Assembly (NCBI RefSeq): GCF_002259755.1
Contig: NZ_MWWY01000013.1
Span: 1-64,000, forward strand
Length of the DNA stretch: 64,000 nt
DNA from: Bifidobacterium hapali
Lineage (GTDB): Bacteria; Actinomycetota; Actinomycetes; Actinomycetales; Bifidobacteriaceae
Direction of reading: 5' to 3'
Numbering within the stretch: the first letter of the stretch is position 1; every line of letters begins with the position of its first letter. Of this stretch, positions 30,404 through 39,633 are shown in pieces. The translations under genes were made by a program, and so were the position numbers. The notes under the pieces are model-generated. The model made no database searches. It had not been told where the DNA came from and saw nothing but the letters and a program-made list of their open reading frames with translations.

Positions 30404-31864
30404 TTATCGGTTGCGGGTCTTCGTCCGGTCCGGTGTGGACGGATGGGCTGTGGGGTCGTCGGCGCGCTGGCTGGCCCGTTGGCGTATGCCGTCGAGCACC
30501 GTGTCCCTGCCTTTCGACGTGTTCGGCTCTTCCTCTTTCGCCGATTTGGGGTTGAAGGAGGTGATGGGTGCGGGCAGCGCGTATCCCTGGTCGATCGGGG
30601 TGATGCCGTCGGCGGGGTCGAGTTCGCCGGCGGGTCTGGCGCCCATGGTTTCGGCGAGTATCGAGGCGGCGTCGCCGCGCCCGGTCCGGTCGGCGATGAT
30701 GCGTTGGAGGGTGTCCTCCAATCCGGCGCTGATGTCGGTGGAATCGGCGGGCATGATGCACTGGTAGACGGGTGCTCCCCAGTTCGTCGCCGTGCCGGCG
30801 AGCGTGTATTCCATGATGCGTTCGCTGGGTTCGAGCAGTGATTCGAGCCGGAACGGTTCCCGTGCCGGCATCTGGTCGGGATTGGCGTGTTCTGCTGCGT
30901 GTTCGGCGACGAGTCGGGCGAACGTGGCCGAGCCTGAGGGCATGTCGCCGTCCAGCTGGTCGGCCACCGGTTTGACGAGGCCTTGGACCTGTCGGCGCAG
31001 GGTGTCGCCATCGGTGTCGTTGGCCTGCATGATGCGTTCGGTGATGCGCTCCGTGCCGTCCGATCGCATCACGTTGTCGTGCGTGTCTCCCCAGCGCTCG
31101 ATCATCCGCATTGCGTCGGGGGTCGACTGCGTCGTGGCGTCGAGGCCGGGCTCGTCGTCGGTGTAGGCGTCGATGATCTGCTTGAGTTCCGTGCCGGAAT
31201 ACCGTTTGGTGTCGGGGATGGTGGCGTCGATCAGGAACCCGTGGTCGGCGAGGGTGACGTTGTCGTTGATGGCGGCGTCGCGCCCGTATTTCGCCACGTC
31301 GAAGTACATGCCGTATGGTCCGTCAAGGAGTTTCGCGAGTTCCGTGCTTTGGTTGACGCAATGCCAGCCGTACATCTCGTCCAGGTCGGGCGTGTTCTCC
31401 TGCGTGATGCCTTGCGGCGGGTCGTAGGTCATGTATTCGATGTCCTCGGATTGGACGAGCAGGTTCGCCAGTCCGATCGGGTCGTGCACGCCGTTCATAT
31501 CGGCCGCCAGCCGTACCGCCTCCAATGCTTCGGGCTGGTCTTGCGTGAAGATCCGGGCGGCTTGCGCGAGCGTGTTCAGGGAGTGGAGGTCTTCGTATTC
31601 GCCGGGCCGGTAGTCGAGTGCGGCGAGCAGGCCCGTGTATTCGTGGTCGAAGATGCCGTATTCCTCATAGGTGACGCCTCCTTGGCGTCCGATCTCATAG
31701 GCTTGCTGCGCGTCGAGCGTCAGTCCGACCTGTTCGGTGAGGAACCGGTTGATCCGCTGCTCGTCCGTGGGCAGGCGCAGCCATCCGCCGATGAGCGTGC
31801 CCTCGTTGTATCGTCCGAGGTTGCCTACCCATACGTTGATCGTCAGGTCGTCTTCCGCCATCAT
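30404..31864 (-). CDS. ArdA-like antirestriction protein with a long C-terminal extension
   Basis: 486 residues from the ATG overlapping the upstream stop (ATGA). The N-terminus LTINVWVGNLGRYNEGTLIGGWLRLP and the following VTYEEYGIFDHEYTG match ArdA, a DNA mimic that blocks type I restriction enzymes when a conjugative element enters a cell. Classical ArdA is about 165-170 residues. Here about 300 more follow, with segments such as HCVNQSTELAKLLDGPYGMYF and a second acidic half ending in a basic tail (TPDRTKTRNR). The same frame is open far upstream, but that stretch is a shadow of the neighbouring genes. The extension's role is unknown. Confidence 0.8.
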   Translation of the reverse strand: MMAEDDLTINVWVGNLGRYNEGTLIGGWLRLPTDEQRINRFLTEQVGLTLDAQQAYEIGRQGGVTYEEYGIFDHEYTGLLAALDYRPGEYEDLHSLNTLAQAARIFTQDQPEALEAVRLAADMNGVHDPIGLANLLVQSEDIEYMTYDPPQGITQENTPDLDEMYGWHCVNQSTELAKLLDGPYGMYFDVAKYGRDAAINDNVTLADHGFLIDATIPDTKRYSGTELKQIIDAYTDDEPGLDATTQSTPDAMRMIERWGDTHDNVMRSDGTERITERIMQANDTDGDTLRRQVQGLVKPVADQLDGDMPSGSATFARLVAEHAAEHANPDQMPAREPFRLESLLEPSERIMEYTLAGTATNWGAPVYQCIMPADSTDISAGLEDTLQRIIADRTGRGDAASILAETMGARPAGELDPADGITPIDQGYALPAPITSFNPKSAKEEEPNTSKGRDTVLDGIRQRASQRADDPTAHPSTPDRTKTRNR

Positions 31865-32871
31865 CGGCTCCTTGTCTGTGATTGCTGTGATTGCGTCCGC
31901 GTTCTTGCCGGCGTGGTGGATGGTGTTTGCGTGCGGCGTTCGGCCCTGTCCTTGATGGCGTCGAGTGTCCGGCTCTTGCCGATGGTCCGGGATTGCGAGG
32001 CCGTCTGTTCGGGGGTCTCCGGCCCGGAGGCTTCCACGGGTGTTTCCTCGCCGGTCCGGGTGCCGGGGGTGGCGGTGACCGGTTTGTTTTCGGCGCGTTG
32101 CCTCGCGTAGGCCAAGCGTTGCGCTTTGACCGCCCGGCATAGCTGCCATGCGTCGTCGATGCGCATGGTCTCGCGCTGTTCGCCTTTGCCCCGCCAAAGT
32201 TCCACTGGTTCTCCGGGTTTGAAGCTGACGGTCACGTCGCGTCCGTTCAGTTTGGCGTCCCGTGCATGGTCGGTCAGGAAGCGGTCGAGCTGCCATCCGG
32301 TCAGGTCCACGCCGCGGATGCTGGTGCCCTGCGGTATCGCCACGCGCATCTTGTCGAACATGCGCCCGTCCTTGGAGGTCATCCGGTACAGGTGCACGTA
32401 GCTGTTGGGGAAGTTCACGCGCGGCCATATCTCCCTTGCGTTTTCCCCGACTGCGGGTTTCGCCGGCGTATCTCCGCCGGGCCGGCCGACAGATGTTGCG
32501 TTCCGCCGCGGCTCCGGGGCCGGCGCCTGCGCGTTCATGGAGTGATCGGGCTGCCATTGCGCCGGCGTCTGCATGACGTCGGGAGTGTTCCATGATCGTG
32601 CGGCCTGTGTTCGGATGCGTTGGCCGATCTCGTCGGAGGCCTGGGCGAGATCCGTTCCGGGGAAGCTGATTGCGGCGTCGGGCCATGCCTGGTTGTGGCG
32701 TCGGATTGCGTCGTCGATGACAATGCGGGAGACTTGACCCAGCCGATTGTCCTGCGGCATGCCGGCGGCCGCGTATTGCTCGCCGCGCCGTGCGATGTCC
32801 ACCAAGGCTTGCCGGTCGTTGTCGATGAGGTTGTCCATGAGCCAACGCGCGTTGGCTGAAAGCTCGGGCAT
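31861..32871 (-). CDS. Hypothetical mobilisation-operon protein
   Basis: 336 residues. A helical N-terminus (ANARWLMDNLIDNDRQALVDIARRG) leads to a low-complexity linker, then a globular domain with SYVHLYRMTSKDGRMFDKMRVAIPQG and GWQLDRFLTDHARDAKLNG. The last 80 residues are Thr/Arg/Gln-rich and disordered, ending RTRTQSQQSQTRSR. Several proteins of this operon share a basic tail with a D-x-I-x-x-R-A sequence (here LDAIKDRAERR), perhaps a common binding tag. No family recognised. Confidence 0.65.
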   Translation of the reverse strand: MPELSANARWLMDNLIDNDRQALVDIARRGEQYAAAGMPQDNRLGQVSRIVIDDAIRRHNQAWPDAAISFPGTDLAQASDEIGQRIRTQAARSWNTPDVMQTPAQWQPDHSMNAQAPAPEPRRNATSVGRPGGDTPAKPAVGENAREIWPRVNFPNSYVHLYRMTSKDGRMFDKMRVAIPQGTSIRGVDLTGWQLDRFLTDHARDAKLNGRDVTVSFKPGEPVELWRGKGEQRETMRIDDAWQLCRAVKAQRLAYARQRAENKPVTATPGTRTGEETPVEASGPETPEQTASQSRTIGKSRTLDAIKDRAERRTQTPSTTPARTRTQSQQSQTRSR

Positions 32872-32910
32872 GGCGATGTTCCTTTCCGGTCATGGTCGTC
32901 GCGCATCCGT

Positions 32911-33807
32911 TCACCGGGTACGGACGCGTTGCTTCGAGGGTGTGGCGCGGCGTTGGCCTTCGATGCGTTTGCCGGCCCGCAGATGGATGTCGTTCAGGGT
33001 CTGCTGTTTGGTTTTGGGGCGGCGCACGCCGCCGTCCGGGGCGGGGATGTCCATGCGGTTCCAGTCCAGGCCCCGTGAGCGTGCGGTCAGGGTTTCGATA
33101 GTGTCGGCGATCCGTCTGGCCTGGCCGGCCGGATAGGTGAAGCGCACCGTGTCGTCGGCGACCCGTTGCGTGTGGTGGGGTATGTGGAGCCGGTCGAGCT
33201 GGTCGGTGATGATCGCGGCGTCGCGGTCCCAGGGCACCGTGCGGAAGTCGAAACGGCCGTTCGATGGTGATTCGGCGTCGAAGGCGAGGCGCAGCGCGTC
33301 GTCGGATGGTTCGAGGAACGGGTTCGACTCCTCCCGGTCCGGCGTCGTCTCCGTGGGCGGCCGCACTGGGTCGGTGTCGCCGGGTTCGTGGATCGTGGCG
33401 GTCTCCTGCCGGGCGAGCTCTCGGTTGAGACGTTCGACGATGCGTGAGACGACGTGGTTGACCTCGTCGGCGTCCCTGCCTTGGAAGTGGAGGAAGGTGC
33501 GGCCGGTGTCGCGGTCGTGTTCGATATGGAAGGTGATGCCGGCCTTTTTCAGGTCGTGTTCGAGCTGTCGGGCGTATCGTCCGGTGACTTCCTGCACGTT
33601 GATCGGCTCGCCGGTGCGGTGCAGGGTTTTGCTGTCCACCTTGCCGGTGGTCCTGATACGCCGCAGCGTCTCGCCGGTGGCGTGCACGCCGATGCCGAGC
33701 AGGTGCAGCGCCTTGTCGAGCCCGTATTTGGTCACGTCGATGATGACGCGCGTGCCTTGCTCGCTGACGCGCATCATGAGTTCCTGTGCCTGGTCCTCGG
33801 CCGCCAT
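32911..33807 (-). CDS. DUF3801/PcfB-like mobilisation protein
   Basis: 298 residues. The N-terminal half (AQELMMRVSEQGTRVIIDV, LHLLGIGVHATGETLRRIRT, GKVDSKTLHRTGEPINVQEV) matches the DUF3801/PcfB family, which occurs beside relaxase and coupling-protein genes in Gram-positive conjugative elements. The second half repeats a similar fold (FDFRTVPWDRDAAIITDQLDRLHIPH). It ends with the basic QTLNDIHLRAGKRIEG-type tail seen in its neighbours. PcfB of pCF10 connects relaxase to coupling protein; a similar role is inferred. Confidence 0.82.
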   Translation of the reverse strand: MAAEDQAQELMMRVSEQGTRVIIDVTKYGLDKALHLLGIGVHATGETLRRIRTTGKVDSKTLHRTGEPINVQEVTGRYARQLEHDLKKAGITFHIEHDRDTGRTFLHFQGRDADEVNHVVSRIVERLNRELARQETATIHEPGDTDPVRPPTETTPDREESNPFLEPSDDALRLAFDAESPSNGRFDFRTVPWDRDAAIITDQLDRLHIPHHTQRVADDTVRFTYPAGQARRIADTIETLTARSRGLDWNRMDIPAPDGGVRRPKTKQQTLNDIHLRAGKRIEGQRRATPSKQRVRTR

Positions 33808-33858
33808 GGGGTTCTCCCGTCATCCGTCGTGGTTCGTTGCGTTCCAGCTTCCGCCGGC

Positions 33859-35310
33859 TCACCGGTTCCTGCGGCGGACACGATGCCCGTCATCGCGGCG
33901 CTGTGTGCGCCGTGTGTTGTCGGAGCGTTCGCTTGTCGGCGTGGTGCGTGCGATGAGTCGTCGCAGGGCGAGGGCGTCGGATGCCAGATCGCGGGTCTCC
34001 CGTTCCTCGATGGCGAGCTGCGCCTCCAATCCCGCGACGTCGGCTCCCCGATCGTGGTTGTCGGCGATGAGCGCGATCAGGGCGCGCATGTGCTTCGCGT
34101 TGAGTTCGACGGAGTCGGTGAGTCGGCCGAGCGTCGCCAGTCGGCCGTCGCCTTCGTCGATGACCTGGGCGAGTACCTTGAGTTCGCGCAGGCTGTCGGC
34201 GAGTCGGTCGCAGGCGATTGCCTGACGCAGCGCGCGTCCGTTCACGCCGGTCAGGTCCCGGCCGTCGAACCGTTGACGGCAGTAGTCCTCCAGTCGCAGC
34301 GTGGGCCGTGCGAACCATGCGTACAGGCCCTCGCAGTCCGTCGATCGCACATAGCCGCCGTTCCCGTCGGTGAGCACTTGTCTGACGTCGTCGGACAGGT
34401 AGGCGTGCCAGATCCTTCCGTCACGCACGAGCCGGTCGCACGGTATGGACAGGCGCAGGCGTCCGTGCGTGCCGGGCACTCGAACGGTCACCGCCGTATC
34501 CGTCCGACGGGCGATCATGGCCTCGTGGAAGGTGATCTCGCTGAGTGTGCGCCGGTGGATCTTGCCCATGATGGCGAGCATGTTGTATGCCACGCCCAGT
34601 CGCCGGTCTCGGATTCCGCGTGTCTGCCCGCGTGGCGTGTAGGTGATGCGTCCGCCGCGCACGGTCGCGTTGACGCCGAGCGTCGCGAGTTCGCGGCGGA
34701 AGCCCGCGAAGTCATGGGCGTTCATGCAGGCCGTGTCGATGCTGGTGCGCAACCGGTCCTTGAGGTTGCCGCCTCTGGCGCTCAGATGGAGTTCCCCGAT
34801 CGACGGGGCCACGCGCCCGGACTGTTCCGGCATGAGGGTGTGCAGGCCGTATTCGCGGCATAGCCGGTCGCTGATCTTCCGCCATTCGCCCAGGGTTCCT
34901 TTCCTCAGACGCAGGGCCTTGCCTGTGATCCGGTCTGCCGGGCAGATGAGGATGTGGTTGTGCATGTGGGATCTGTCGGTGTGGGTGGCAATCACGTAGT
35001 CGTGCGTGCCTCCGGTGATCTCCCGGACGAACCGTTCCCCGATCAGATGCGCCAATCGGGGCGTGACCTGGTCGGTGGGATCGAACGATTGGATCACGTG
35101 CAGCGCCAACACGGCCCCCTGCCGGCGTGAGCCGCCTTTCGTGGCGTCCAACGCACATTCGAAGCCTCGGGCGATGGACTCGGCGTCCGTGATGTCATCG
35201 CCGACGGTGGTCGAGGCCCACCGGTAGCCGTCGGTCTTGGCCGGGTTCGTCACGTAGGTGATGCTGCGGGCAAGCGTGCTTTTGATCTTGCCGATCTTGA
35301 CTACAGCCAT
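33859..35310 (-). CDS. MobA/VirD2-type relaxase
   Basis: 483 residues. The start MAVVKIGKIKSTLARSITYVTNPAKTDG and the three-histidine motif in VIATHTDRSHMHNHILI define a Relaxase-domain (PF03432-like) nickase. A candidate catalytic Tyr is in the N-terminal ITYVTNP segment. The C-terminal region is helical and basic. It nicks the transfer origin and stays bound to the transferred strand. Its start overlaps the MobC-like gene by 10 bp. Confidence 0.93.
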   Translation of the reverse strand: MAVVKIGKIKSTLARSITYVTNPAKTDGYRWASTTVGDDITDAESIARGFECALDATKGGSRRQGAVLALHVIQSFDPTDQVTPRLAHLIGERFVREITGGTHDYVIATHTDRSHMHNHILICPADRITGKALRLRKGTLGEWRKISDRLCREYGLHTLMPEQSGRVAPSIGELHLSARGGNLKDRLRTSIDTACMNAHDFAGFRRELATLGVNATVRGGRITYTPRGQTRGIRDRRLGVAYNMLAIMGKIHRRTLSEITFHEAMIARRTDTAVTVRVPGTHGRLRLSIPCDRLVRDGRIWHAYLSDDVRQVLTDGNGGYVRSTDCEGLYAWFARPTLRLEDYCRQRFDGRDLTGVNGRALRQAIACDRLADSLRELKVLAQVIDEGDGRLATLGRLTDSVELNAKHMRALIALIADNHDRGADVAGLEAQLAIEERETRDLASDALALRRLIARTTPTSERSDNTRRTQRRDDGHRVRRRNR

Positions 35311-35705
35311 TCGGGCACCCCTTTGGGGTCAACGTCGGTCTCCACCCGGATGCGCAGGCCCGCGACCAGCCGTTCCGCCTGGCGCAGCTCGTCGAACACG
35401 CGCGAGAGCATGGCCAGGTCCGTCTCCCGCGTGGTGTTCGCGTGACGGGCGATCTGGTTGACGTTGTTGCCGATCCTCGCCAGTTGGGCGCTCACGTCAT
35501 GCAGGTTCGCGGGCACGGTGATGTTGACGCGGTGGGCGCATCTGATCCTGTTGCGGGCGAACGCCATCCATCCCACGGGCCTGAGCCCGGCCTGGATGCG
35601 CTGACGGTTCTCCACTTTGAGCGAGTCCGCCACCCACCGCCATTCCTCCTCGCTGAACGTGACCGCCTTGCGGATCGTCCTGGAACGGTTGCCTTTCCAA
35701 CCCAT
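35301..35705 (-). CDS. MobC-like relaxosome accessory protein
   Basis: 134 residues. A ribbon-helix-helix-like N-terminus (RTIRKAVTFSEEEWRWVADSL) precedes the MobC hallmark LARIGNNVNQIARHANTT. MobC proteins bind near oriT and help the relaxase open the DNA. It is the first gene of the leftward mobilisation operon, right beside a palindrome-rich intergenic region, as expected for oriT. Confidence 0.9.
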   Translation of the reverse strand: MGWKGNRSRTIRKAVTFSEEEWRWVADSLKVENRQRIQAGLRPVGWMAFARNRIRCAHRVNITVPANLHDVSAQLARIGNNVNQIARHANTTRETDLAMLSRVFDELRQAERLVAGLRIRVETDVDPKGVPEWL

Positions 35706-35993
35706 CGGCGCCTCCTCATATCGGGTTCCACGGGTGTCCCGCGATCGGCCCCGAGCCTCGCGGGGCCGCGCCGGTGTACGTACACCGGCGATGCTTGCTA
35801 CGCACCAACCGCCCCTCCGGGGAGGGGATGGTTGCGCACCGGTCAGTTTCGCCTTGGCGCCACGCCATGCGCGGCGGACTTCAGGTCACGTTTCGCATGC
35901 CGACGCCGGTTCCGTTTCGTGTCCGCCGGCATCATTGCCGGCGTCGTTCTACGATGCGGGGCAGTGAAGAACAATCACCGTGAGGAGACCGTC
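35706..35993. other. Candidate origin of transfer (oriT) with clustered inverted repeats
   Basis: This gap separates mobC from a divergent gene. It holds a perfect 22-bp palindrome at 35769-35790 (CGCCGGTGTAC and its complement). It also holds a compound hairpin: CAACC (35806-35810) pairs with GGTTG (35830-35834) around CCCCTCC (35812-35818) / GGAGGGG (35821-35827). Such arrays next to mobC and relaxase genes typify oriT. The nick site cannot be named. Confidence 0.6.
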
Positions 35994-36500
35994 ATGGCGA
36001 AGCCGAGGGAACGCAACCGGGCGATGCGCGCCATCGCCGACAACGCATTGGATGCCGAGTTGGAGGCGCTTCGGCGCAAACGCGGCGAACTGTCGCGTTT
36101 GGGTATCCTGCTGGACGATATGCGCTGGGCCGCGGAACGATTCCGTGACGCCGCCCAATCGTTCTGCGACGACCATCACATGCCTCGTGCCCAGCTCGTG
36201 CGCACGCTCAGGATGGAGCCAAGGGAGACGGGCATGGCGTTCCATGCCGTCACGCCCGACTACGGGCAGGCCAATCCCGCCGATAGTCACGGCGAAATCC
36301 ATGATGGCGAGGATTTGTCCCTCGAATCCGACGGCCGACCGGCATCCGCCGTCGATACGCCGGAGATTGCCCTGACGGAAGACAACGCCGCAACGGCGAA
36401 TGCGGCCGATGCCGGTGATGCCGGAGAATCCGGTTCGATTGGATTGGACCCGGAGGGATTGCGATTCGGTTTCCCGCGTCCTGGCGGCTACGCTGGATGA
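35994..36500 (+). CDS. Hypothetical, element-encoded
   Basis: 168 residues from ATG 35994 after GTGAGGAGA. A helical N-terminus (NALDAELEALRRKRGELSRLGILLDDMRWAAERFRDAA) looks like a coiled coil. The second half is acidic and low in complexity. No membrane segment or family recognised. It is divergent from mobC across the oriT-like region, so it may be an accessory or regulatory protein of the transfer origin. Confidence 0.65.
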   Translation: MAKPRERNRAMRAIADNALDAELEALRRKRGELSRLGILLDDMRWAAERFRDAAQSFCDDHHMPRAQLVRTLRMEPRETGMAFHAVTPDYGQANPADSHGEIHDGEDLSLESDGRPASAVDTPEIALTEDNAATANAADAGDAGESGSIGLDPEGLRFGFPRPGGYAG

Positions 36501-36528
36501 CATTGGCTACATACGGGAGGTGGCGGCG

Positions 36529-36861
36529 ATGCCGATGCTGCTGGTGATGCTTGGCCTGTCGCTGGCGACGGGCGTGATACGCATGCTGATGCGTGGCGTG
36601 GCCTCGTGCCTTGCCCTGTTCGCGCACCCGTTGCGGCTCGTGGTGTTCCTCGTGAACTCCGTGTTCACGGCGTTCGCCATGCTGTCGGGATTGCTCATGC
36701 TGGCGTTCCTGCTCATGCATTTCCTCGCCGGCTCGGACGCTCCGGCATTGGACGGCTCGTTCGCGTTGATCGTCGCCACGTTTCTCACGGCCGTGCTTGC
36801 GAGCATGCTCATGGATTGGTGCGACGCGCGGCTCCGACGACGCTCCTCCCGCCACGGCTGA
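36529..36861 (+). CDS. Small membrane protein, element-encoded
   Basis: 110 residues from ATG 36529, preceded by GGGAGGTG at good spacing. Helices: MLLVMLGLSLATGVIRMLM, LRLVVFLVNSVFTAFAMLSGLLMLAFLLMHFLA and FALIVATFLTAVLASMLM; the C-terminus is basic. No family recognised. Similar small membrane proteins are common beside oriT and replication genes of Gram-positive conjugative elements. Confidence 0.65.
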   Translation: MPMLLVMLGLSLATGVIRMLMRGVASCLALFAHPLRLVVFLVNSVFTAFAMLSGLLMLAFLLMHFLAGSDAPALDGSFALIVATFLTAVLASMLMDWCDARLRRRSSRHG

Positions 36862-36932
36862 ACGTCACCCGCCGCCGCTTGGCTCCGGAAGGCGCGGGCG
36901 CGCATGCGCCGTCACGTTTCGCCATTCGCGCC

Positions 36933-36973
36933 CGGACGGGGGCGGAACCCGTATTCCGGTTCCGCCCCGTCCG
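36933..36973. terminator. Hairpin between convergent genes
   Basis: CGGACGGGGGCGGAACC and GGTTCCGCCCCGTCCG form a long GC-rich stem with a one-base bulge and a short loop, between the rightward membrane gene and the leftward ParB-like gene. Probably bidirectional. Confidence 0.6.
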
Positions 36974-36977
36974 TCGC

Positions 36978-38537
36978 TTATTCGGCGTCGTCCGGCTCGC
37001 CGGATGCGTCGTCGGCTTGCGACGCCCCATCGTCGTCCGGTTCGCTGTCCTGCCCTATGCCGGTATCCTCGCCATTGTCGTCGTCATCGATTGGTACGAG
37101 GGAGCCGTTGAGGGCTTCGGCTTCCGTGTCCGAGGTGCGGTAGCCGAGTGTTTCCAACGCCTCGTACAACGGTGCGGCGTGTTCCGCGATGGTCGCCGCG
37201 TCACGCCACGTTTCCCAGCTGACGCGCTCTTCGGCCAAGGCGTAGAGCAGTCCGAACGCGGCCCGTTGCGGGTCGCCGGCAATCATCGCGGTGACGGACT
37301 CGCGTAACGGGTCTTCGGCCTCGTCCTCCGGCTTTGCATCATCGGCGTCGTCGCCCGCCGTGCCGATGCCGGTGATTTGCTCCCAGACGTCCTCGGCATG
37401 ACTGTTCCATTGGTCGAATCCCTCGGTGAGCGTATCGAGCGCGAATCTCGCGGACAGCAGGGCGACGGCTTTGCCGATGCCCTTCGGCTGGGATTTCAGT
37501 TCCATGAGATGCGTCACGAACGCGATGCGCAAATCACGGCTTGCCCGCGCGAACTCCTTGGCCGGTGCCGTCTCGCGTTCCTCGCGTTCCCGTTCCTCGC
37601 GCCAACGCGCCTCACGCGCCTCGCGGGCCGCGGTCTCGGCCTCCTCGTCCACGGTTTCGTACAGGGCGATGCCGCGCGCCCATGACGCGCCTTCGGCCCG
37701 CACTCCAACGACGGGCGTGGCTCCGTCATGGGAGTCGCGCCATGCGTCGATGGCCTTGGCGATGTCGCCCGTGGTCAGCATCGTGGTGCGACGCAATCCC
37801 TTTGGCGAGTCATACCAGTTGTCCGTGTTCGGCTGTTCGTCGGCCGCGTCGATGCCCATGCGTTCCAATTCGGCTCGCGCCGTGTCGAGCCATTCGCGCC
37901 ATGTTCGCTCCTGCCGGGCGTGCTTGACGGCCATGTTCCAGTTCTTGCCGCCTGCCGCCTCGGCGAGCCGTTCCTGAAGGTCTGGATGCCGGTCGAAGTC
38001 GGCGATGGTCTCCCAGTCGTCGATGCTCAGCTGGGCCGTTCCGGCCTTGCTTCGCGCGTTCTCGCCGATGGCGGCTATCTTCAGGCGTCGGCGCACCAAT
38101 GACGTGGAACGGCCGGTGCGTTGCGCTGCCTCGTCCACGCCCACGCCCAAATCGAGAAGCCCCTGATAGCCGTCGGCCTCCTCGATGACGGTCAGGTCGG
38201 CGCGCTGGCTGTTCTCCACGAGCATGAGCTCGCGTTGCTCCCGTTCCGACAAATCGGCCACCACGGCGGGTACCCGGCTCAATCCGGCGAGTTTGGCGGC
38301 GGCGAGGCGGCGATGCCCGATGACGAGCAGGTAGCGTCCCTGCGGCGTGGGAGTGACGAGCAGGTTTTGCCGGATGCCCTGCGCGCGTATCGAATCCGCG
38401 AGTTCCGACACATCGCCCACGTCGCGGCGCGGGTTCGCGGGGTTCGGATCGATAAGTCCCACGTCCAGCATGACGATGTTCGATTCCTCCATGCCTTCGT
38501 CGGCCGATACGGGACGTTCGATGATTGCGGTTTCCAT
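36978..38537 (-). CDS. ParB/Spo0J-family DNA-binding protein
   Basis: 519 residues. The ParB nuclease/CTPase-like domain spans roughly residues 20-110 (LIDPNPANPRRDVGDVSELADSIRAQGI, LLVIGHRRLAAAKLAG, LVENSQRADLTVIEEADGYQ). An HTH follows (DEAAQRTGRSTSLVRRRLKIAAI). A long helical and acidic C-terminus of about 300 residues has a charged coiled coil (AREAREARWREERERE). No parA is nearby, so it may regulate or stabilise the element rather than act in a standard ParABS pair. Confidence 0.88.
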   Translation of the reverse strand: METAIIERPVSADEGMEESNIVMLDVGLIDPNPANPRRDVGDVSELADSIRAQGIRQNLLVTPTPQGRYLLVIGHRRLAAAKLAGLSRVPAVVADLSEREQRELMLVENSQRADLTVIEEADGYQGLLDLGVGVDEAAQRTGRSTSLVRRRLKIAAIGENARSKAGTAQLSIDDWETIADFDRHPDLQERLAEAAGGKNWNMAVKHARQERTWREWLDTARAELERMGIDAADEQPNTDNWYDSPKGLRRTTMLTTGDIAKAIDAWRDSHDGATPVVGVRAEGASWARGIALYETVDEEAETAAREAREARWREEREREERETAPAKEFARASRDLRIAFVTHLMELKSQPKGIGKAVALLSARFALDTLTEGFDQWNSHAEDVWEQITGIGTAGDDADDAKPEDEAEDPLRESVTAMIAGDPQRAAFGLLYALAEERVSWETWRDAATIAEHAAPLYEALETLGYRTSDTEAEALNGSLVPIDDDDNGEDTGIGQDSEPDDDGASQADDASGEPDDAE

Positions 38538-38571
38538 GATTGTCTCCTTGAAAAAACAGATGATTGGGGAT

Positions 38572-38605
38572 TGGCTGGGGCTTCCGGAATCGGAAGCCCC
38601 AGCCA
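38572..38605. terminator. Hairpin between DUF4192 and ParB-like genes
   Basis: TGGCTGGGGCTTCCG and its complement, loop GAAT, give a perfect 15-bp stem. On the leftward strand TTTTTT follows about 20 bases later, just before the ParB ribosome-binding site. A partial terminator or attenuator is likely. Confidence 0.6.
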
Positions 38606-38625
38606 GATGAATCCACGGCCGACGC

Positions 38626-39249
38626 TCAGTGGCGGCGGCGTTCCGTCCACGCGGGGCGGATGCCGTGTTCGCTGGCCGCGAGCACGAGGGATGCCAACGA
38701 GCAGTCGTCGTCCAAGGCCAAGGCCTTGAGCGCGCGCACCGCGGCGGCGGTCGAACGGTCGGCCATCCACAGCAGGTACGCGCACGACGCCATCGGCTGT
38801 GCCTTGTATCCGTCCGGGGCGTCGGCCGTCACCGATTCCAGCAACGCCGTCGCGCGTTCCCCGCGTCTCGTGTCCGGCTGGTAGGCGGCGTCCTTGAACG
38901 CCCGTGACAGTTCGCGCATGACCACGGCCGCCGACTCCATCGAATGCGGCTGGGCGTACAGCATGTGCAGTTCGCCGCCGCCCATCTCGCGCAAAGATGC
39001 GAGTATCAGCGCGTCCCGCATGCTCAGGCACTCGGTCATCAGCACCGCCAGCGTGACGCGCTCCTCATGGGAGAAGCCTCCCTCGTCGCGCGACAGCAGG
39101 CCGTTCCACCTGTCCATCAGGGGTGCGAACCACTTGTCGGCCGCTTCCGCCGGCCCAAGTTCACGCCGGTCCTGAAGGAACCCGTCGCGTACGCGCTTCG
39201 CCAGTCCGGTTCCCGTCGTGCGGGTGTCCACCATGTCGTTCATGTCCAT
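38626..39249 (-). CDS. DUF4192 protein
   Basis: 207 residues from the ATG at 39247-39249 with AAAGGA just upstream. The open frame continues to 39639, but those residues are low-complexity and not family-like. The C-terminal half (KAQPMASCAYLLWMADRSTAAAVRALKALALDDDCSLASLVLAASEHGI) matches the DUF4192 signature of actinobacteria; the molecular function is unknown. It is the outermost gene of the leftward element block next to ParB. Confidence 0.75.
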   Translation of the reverse strand: MDMNDMVDTRTTGTGLAKRVRDGFLQDRRELGPAEAADKWFAPLMDRWNGLLSRDEGGFSHEERVTLAVLMTECLSMRDALILASLREMGGGELHMLYAQPHSMESAAVVMRELSRAFKDAAYQPDTRRGERATALLESVTADAPDGYKAQPMASCAYLLWMADRSTAAAVRALKALALDDDCSLASLVLAASEHGIRPAWTERRRH

Positions 39250-39633
39250 CGGTCCTTTCCGTGTGGTTTCCATTTCGGACACCACCCGCCTGCCATGCGC
39301 GCAGGCGGAGAGACCGGAGGCGTGGACCGCGACGATCCGGGCAGTAGCGAAGACGGCATGCTGGTCCGCCGTCGCAGCGCAGGCACGGGAGCGGCGCGGG
39401 ACACGGCGCAGGGAACGCAGACGGAGCGCATGGCATGCTGGTGGTGGCCGCAAACCCCTCGTCAGATTCCGCGCGGCCCACCGCCGCGAGCATGCGAGCG
39501 GCCAGACAGCACGGTCATGCGCGCAGCGCATGGACCGGGGCCGCGTTCCCGCGCCGATTGCGGAGAGTATGTCGAACAGCCCCGCCTGGAGCATTCTCTC
39601 CGCAAGCGGAGAGGGAAGTCCGCGATAAGTTAC
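39250..39633. other. Gene-free stretch upstream of DUF4192 and the kinase operon
   Basis: High GC. It holds a hairpin CCGCCTGC (39286-39293) / GCAGGCGG (39301-39308). Open frames here have no family-like sequence. It may carry divergent promoters. Confidence 0.4.

Noticed and set aside
31865..33862. N-terminal extension of the ArdA-like frame to 1152 codons
   Set aside because: The extra part is Arg/His/Pro-rich shadow of the two upstream genes, which have overlapping ATGA junctions and recognisable domains in another frame.
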